A stretch of 64,000 nucleotides of DNA from JAEUPI01 sp046348365 (GTDB lineage: Bacteria > Pseudomonadota > Gammaproteobacteria > Burkholderiales > Burkholderiaceae_C), in contig JAXMEL010000005.1 of assembly GCA_046348365.1 (NCBI GenBank), positions 62,001 to 126,000 of the forward strand, given 5' to 3'. A program made the translations under genes and the position numbers. Shown one piece after another: positions 61,864 to 64,000 of the stretch (within the stretch, counting starts at the first letter, position 1; the number at the start of each line of letters is the position of its first letter). Under the pieces are notes generated by a model. It ran no database searches, had not been told where the DNA came from, and saw only the letters and a program-made list of their open reading frames with translations.

Positions 61864-62835
61864 TCAAGCGGCGCAGTGCCAGGGCGTGGCCACGCGTTCG
61901 CGCAGCAGCCGCTCGAAGTGTCGCGGATCCTTGGGTTGCAACATCGCGGCGCTGCGCGGCAGGTGCGCGTCGGCCAGGCGCGACAGCCAGAAGCGCAGCG
62001 CCGCCGCACGCAGCAGCGCCGGCATCAGGCGGTGCTCGGCGGCGGTGAGCGCGCGCTGGCGCCGGTAGGCGAGCGTGAGCGCAGCGGCGCGCGGCTCGTC
62101 GATGCGGCCGCTGTCGTCGTCGATGCACCAGTCGTTGATGCACACCGCCAGGTCGAACAGCAGCGTGTCGACGCCGGCGAAGTAGAAGTCGACGCAACCC
62201 GACAGGCGCGGCAGGCCTGCAGCATCGGCTTCGAACAGCACGTTGTCGCGGAACAGATCGGCATGCACGGCGGCGCGCGGCAGGCTGGCGTACGCGGCCG
62301 AGCCGGCAAGCTGCTCCTGAAAGCCGAGCTCCTCGTCGAGCAGCGCGGCTGATTCCGTGTTCAGGAAGGGCCGCACGCGCGGCGCGGTGTCGCGCCACCA
62401 GGCCAGGCCGCGCAGGTTGGGCTGCTGCAGCGGGAAATCCATCGCCGCCCCGTGCATCTTGGCGAGCACCTGGCCCAGCTGCGCGGCATGGGCCAGCGTG
62501 GGGTGCAGCTCATGCCGGCCGTCCAGGCGCGTGCACAGCGCCGCGGGCTTGCCGCGCAGGCGGTGCACGATCTCGCCGGCAGCGTCGGCGCGCGGCTCGG
62601 GCACCGGCAGGCCGTGGCGGGCGAGGTGCTGCATCAGCCGCAGGTAGAAGGGCAGTTGCCCGAACGCGAGGCGCTCGAACAGCGTGAGCACCCAGCGGCC
62701 GGCCGTGGTGTCGACGAAGTAGTTGGTGTTCTCGATGCCGGCGCTCACTGGCTCCAGCGCCAGCAGCTCGCCGGCATCCAGCGGCTGCAGCCAGGCGCGC
62801 ACCTCGGCGGCGTCGAGCTGGGTGAAGACCGCCAT
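61864..62835 (-). CDS. thrB: Homoserine kinase (ThrB, phosphotransferase type)
   Basis: The product has 323 residues from ATG 62835. It phosphorylates homoserine in threonine synthesis. It has the choline/aminoglycoside-kinase fold: 'PVSAGIENTNYFVDTTAGRW' for nucleotide binding, 'AVHADLFRDNVLFEADAAGL' with the catalytic HxD (H-A-D) and Asn, and 'GCVDFYFAGVDTLLFDLAVC' with the metal-binding Asp. This ThrB type is normal for Burkholderiales. It starts 20 bases after the DUF2782 gene. Confidence 0.9.
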   Translation of the reverse strand: MAVFTQLDAAEVRAWLQPLDAGELLALEPVSAGIENTNYFVDTTAGRWVLTLFERLAFGQLPFYLRLMQHLARHGLPVPEPRADAAGEIVHRLRGKPAALCTRLDGRHELHPTLAHAAQLGQVLAKMHGAAMDFPLQQPNLRGLAWWRDTAPRVRPFLNTESAALLDEELGFQEQLAGSAAYASLPRAAVHADLFRDNVLFEADAAGLPRLSGCVDFYFAGVDTLLFDLAVCINDWCIDDDSGRIDEPRAAALTLAYRRQRALTAAEHRLMPALLRAAALRFWLSRLADAHLPRSAAMLQPKDPRHFERLLRERVATPWHCAA

Positions 62836-62855
62836 CCGTGCCGGCGAGCGTCGGG

Positions 62856-63185
62856 TCAGAACGAGAACAGGTTCCACACGCGCTGGCCGGCCAGGCCGCG
62901 CGGCTGCGACGCGTCGCGCGAGGCGTCGCCCGGCACGATCTCGTAGGGTTTGGCGCCGGCTGTCTTGGGCGTGACGGTGATGCGCTGGACCTGCCCGCGC
63001 ACCCGCAGCTCCTCGATGCGCACGGTATCGTCTTCGAGCAGCACGCGGCGCACCTCGGGCTCGCCGCTGCGGCCGGGCGCCGTGGCCGATGCCGCAGCGG
63101 CAGGCGCCGGCGCCGGCCCGGCAGCCTCGGCCACCGGCAGCGCGACCAGCAGGGTGGCGGCGAGCGCCGCGCGCAACGGGGTCAT
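62856..63185 (-). CDS. DUF2782 secreted protein
   Basis: The product has 109 residues from ATG 63185, with an N-terminal signal or membrane helix ('ALAATLLVALPVAEA'). The rest is short and hydrophilic, with 'RRVLLEDDTVRIEELRVRGQ' and a C-terminal 'GLAGQRVWNLFSF', features of DUF2782. The thrB - DUF2782 - polA order is common in Burkholderiales. Function unknown. It diverges from polA over 85 bases. Confidence 0.82.
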   Translation of the reverse strand: MTPLRAALAATLLVALPVAEAAGPAPAPAAAASATAPGRSGEPEVRRVLLEDDTVRIEELRVRGQVQRITVTPKTAGAKPYEIVPGDASRDASQPRGLAGQRVWNLFSF

Positions 63186-63270
63186 GGCGACGATTCTAGG
63201 CGCCGGCCTCGCGCAGTGCCCGGCGCACAATGCCCAGCCCGACACACGCGCGCCCGCTGCGAAGACCCCG

Positions 63271-64000
63271 ATGCAAGACCACACGCTGATCCTGGTGGAC
63301 GGCTCGAGCTACCTGTACCGCGCCTATCACGCGATGCCCGATCTGCGCTCGGCCGACGGCTTTCCCACCGGTGCGATCCACGGCATGGTGGCGATGATGA
63401 AGCGGCTGCGCGAGCAGTTCAAGGGCGCGCATGCGGCCTGCGTGTTCGATGCCAAGGGCCCGACCTTCCGCGATGCCTGGTACCCCGAGTACAAGGCCCA
63501 CCGCGCGCCGATGCCGGAGGACCTGGTGCGCCAGATCGAGCCGATCCACGAGGTCGTGCGCCTGCTCGGCTGGCCGGTGCTCGAGGTGCCCGGCATCGAG
63601 GCCGACGATGCGATCGGCACGCTGGCGCGCGTGGCCGCCGCGACCGGCCACAAGGTGATCGTTTCCACCGGCGACAAGGATCTCGCGCAGCTGGTGACCG
63701 ACCAGGTGCAGCTCATCAACACGATGAGCAACGAGGTGCTCGACGTGGCCGGCGTGACGGCCAAGTTCGGCGTGCCGCCGGAGCGCATCGTCGATTACCT
63801 GACGCTGATCGGCGATGCGGTCGACAACGTGCCCGGTGTCGACAAGGTCGGCCCCAAGACGGCGGTGAAGTGGCTCGGCGAGCACGGCTCGCTCGACGGC
63901 GTGATCGCCGCAGCGGCGAGCATCAAAGGCGTGGCCGGCGACAACCTGCGCAAGGCGCTCGACTGGCTGCCGCAGGGCCGGCGCCTCGTCACGGTGGTGA
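63271..64000 (+). CDS. polA: DNA polymerase I, N-terminal part (runs off the window)
   Basis: The frame is open from ATG 63271 to the window end (about 243 codons). The visible part is the 5'-3' exonuclease domain: 'LILVDGSSYLYRAYHAM', 'CVFDAKGPTFRDAWYPEYKA', 'GIEADDAIGTLA', 'VSTGDKDLAQLV', and 'LIGDAVDNVPGVDKVGPKTA' with the helix-hairpin-helix. It fills gaps and removes RNA primers. The 3'-5' exonuclease and polymerase domains lie beyond the window. Confidence 0.96.
   Translation, partial: MQDHTLILVDGSSYLYRAYHAMPDLRSADGFPTGAIHGMVAMMKRLREQFKGAHAACVFDAKGPTFRDAWYPEYKAHRAPMPEDLVRQIEPIHEVVRLLGWPVLEVPGIEADDAIGTLARVAAATGHKVIVSTGDKDLAQLVTDQVQLINTMSNEVLDVAGVTAKFGVPPERIVDYLTLIGDAVDNVPGVDKVGPKTAVKWLGEHGSLDGVIAAAASIKGVAGDNLRKALDWLPQGRRLVTVV

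Overview
The window is a GC-rich chromosomal segment of a betaproteobacterium, most likely of the order Burkholderiales (Leptothrix/Rubrivivax-like). This is inferred from the gene families and their order: a thrB - DUF2782 - polA block, a Bug-type solute-binding protein, a BPSS1780-type membrane protein, DUF2844/DUF3443 genes, and a System I (Ccm) cytochrome c operon. Family names come from recognised motifs; no database search was possible.

Region by region. (1) 1-10.4 kb: an exopolysaccharide cluster on the + strand. It holds the end of a tyrosine-kinase/chain-length regulator, four glycosyltransferases, a methyltransferase, a Wzy/WaaL-type polymerase, two Gfo/Idh/MocA sugar dehydrogenases and a Wzx-type flippase; many stops and starts overlap as ATGA. 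(2) 10.5-15.9 kb: a GH16 glycanase lipoprotein and a DMFA2-like lipoprotein, diverging from each other and separated by an intact-looking IS4-family element (16-bp perfect ends, 10-bp target duplication, transposase frameshifted near its end), then galU. (3) 16-22.2 kb: an atypical D-2-hydroxyacid dehydrogenase, valS, an S41 peptidase lipoprotein and guaC. (4) 22.3-30.8 kb: a minus-strand ccmABCDEFGHI operon with a flavin/ferredoxin oxidoreductase at its end, closed by an intrinsic terminator. (5) 31-36 kb: a giant TolA/TonB-like protein and a secreted BNR/propeller-like protein. (6) 36.1-50.6 kb: the most unusual region, a seven-gene minus-strand operon. In transcription order it encodes a b-type cytochrome membrane protein, a 24-heme c-type cytochrome, a 1938-residue cytochrome with 51 CXXCH plus one CX4CH, a TPR/outer-membrane-barrel protein, a second CcmI-like TPR protein, a DUF2844 protein and a DUF3443 lipoprotein. 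A 272-bp hairpin-rich MITE-like element lies exactly between the last gene of this operon and the convergent BNR gene and carries both stop codons. (7) 50.9-57.6 kb: a patatin phospholipase, an OmpR-type regulator and its convergent QseC-like kinase, two unknown small genes, a monoheme c-type lipoprotein with a TPAP-repeat linker, and a DUF1223-like secreted protein. (8) 57.6-64 kb: uvrD, a Bug protein, a BPSS1780-type protein, thrB, a DUF2782 protein and the start of polA.

How the parts fit: the Ccm operon would attach heme to the 76 predicted c-type sites of the cytochrome operon. Quinol electrons could pass from the membrane b-type protein to the 24-heme and then the 52-heme protein, and perhaps across the outer membrane with the TPR-barrel protein. 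This is a candidate extracellular electron-transfer system that resembles no MtrABC/PioAB arrangement I know. A CRP/FNR-type palindrome and a TTAAGG/CTAAGG direct repeat lie upstream of the operon, and a similar repeat lies upstream of the small unknown genes on the far side of the two-component pair.
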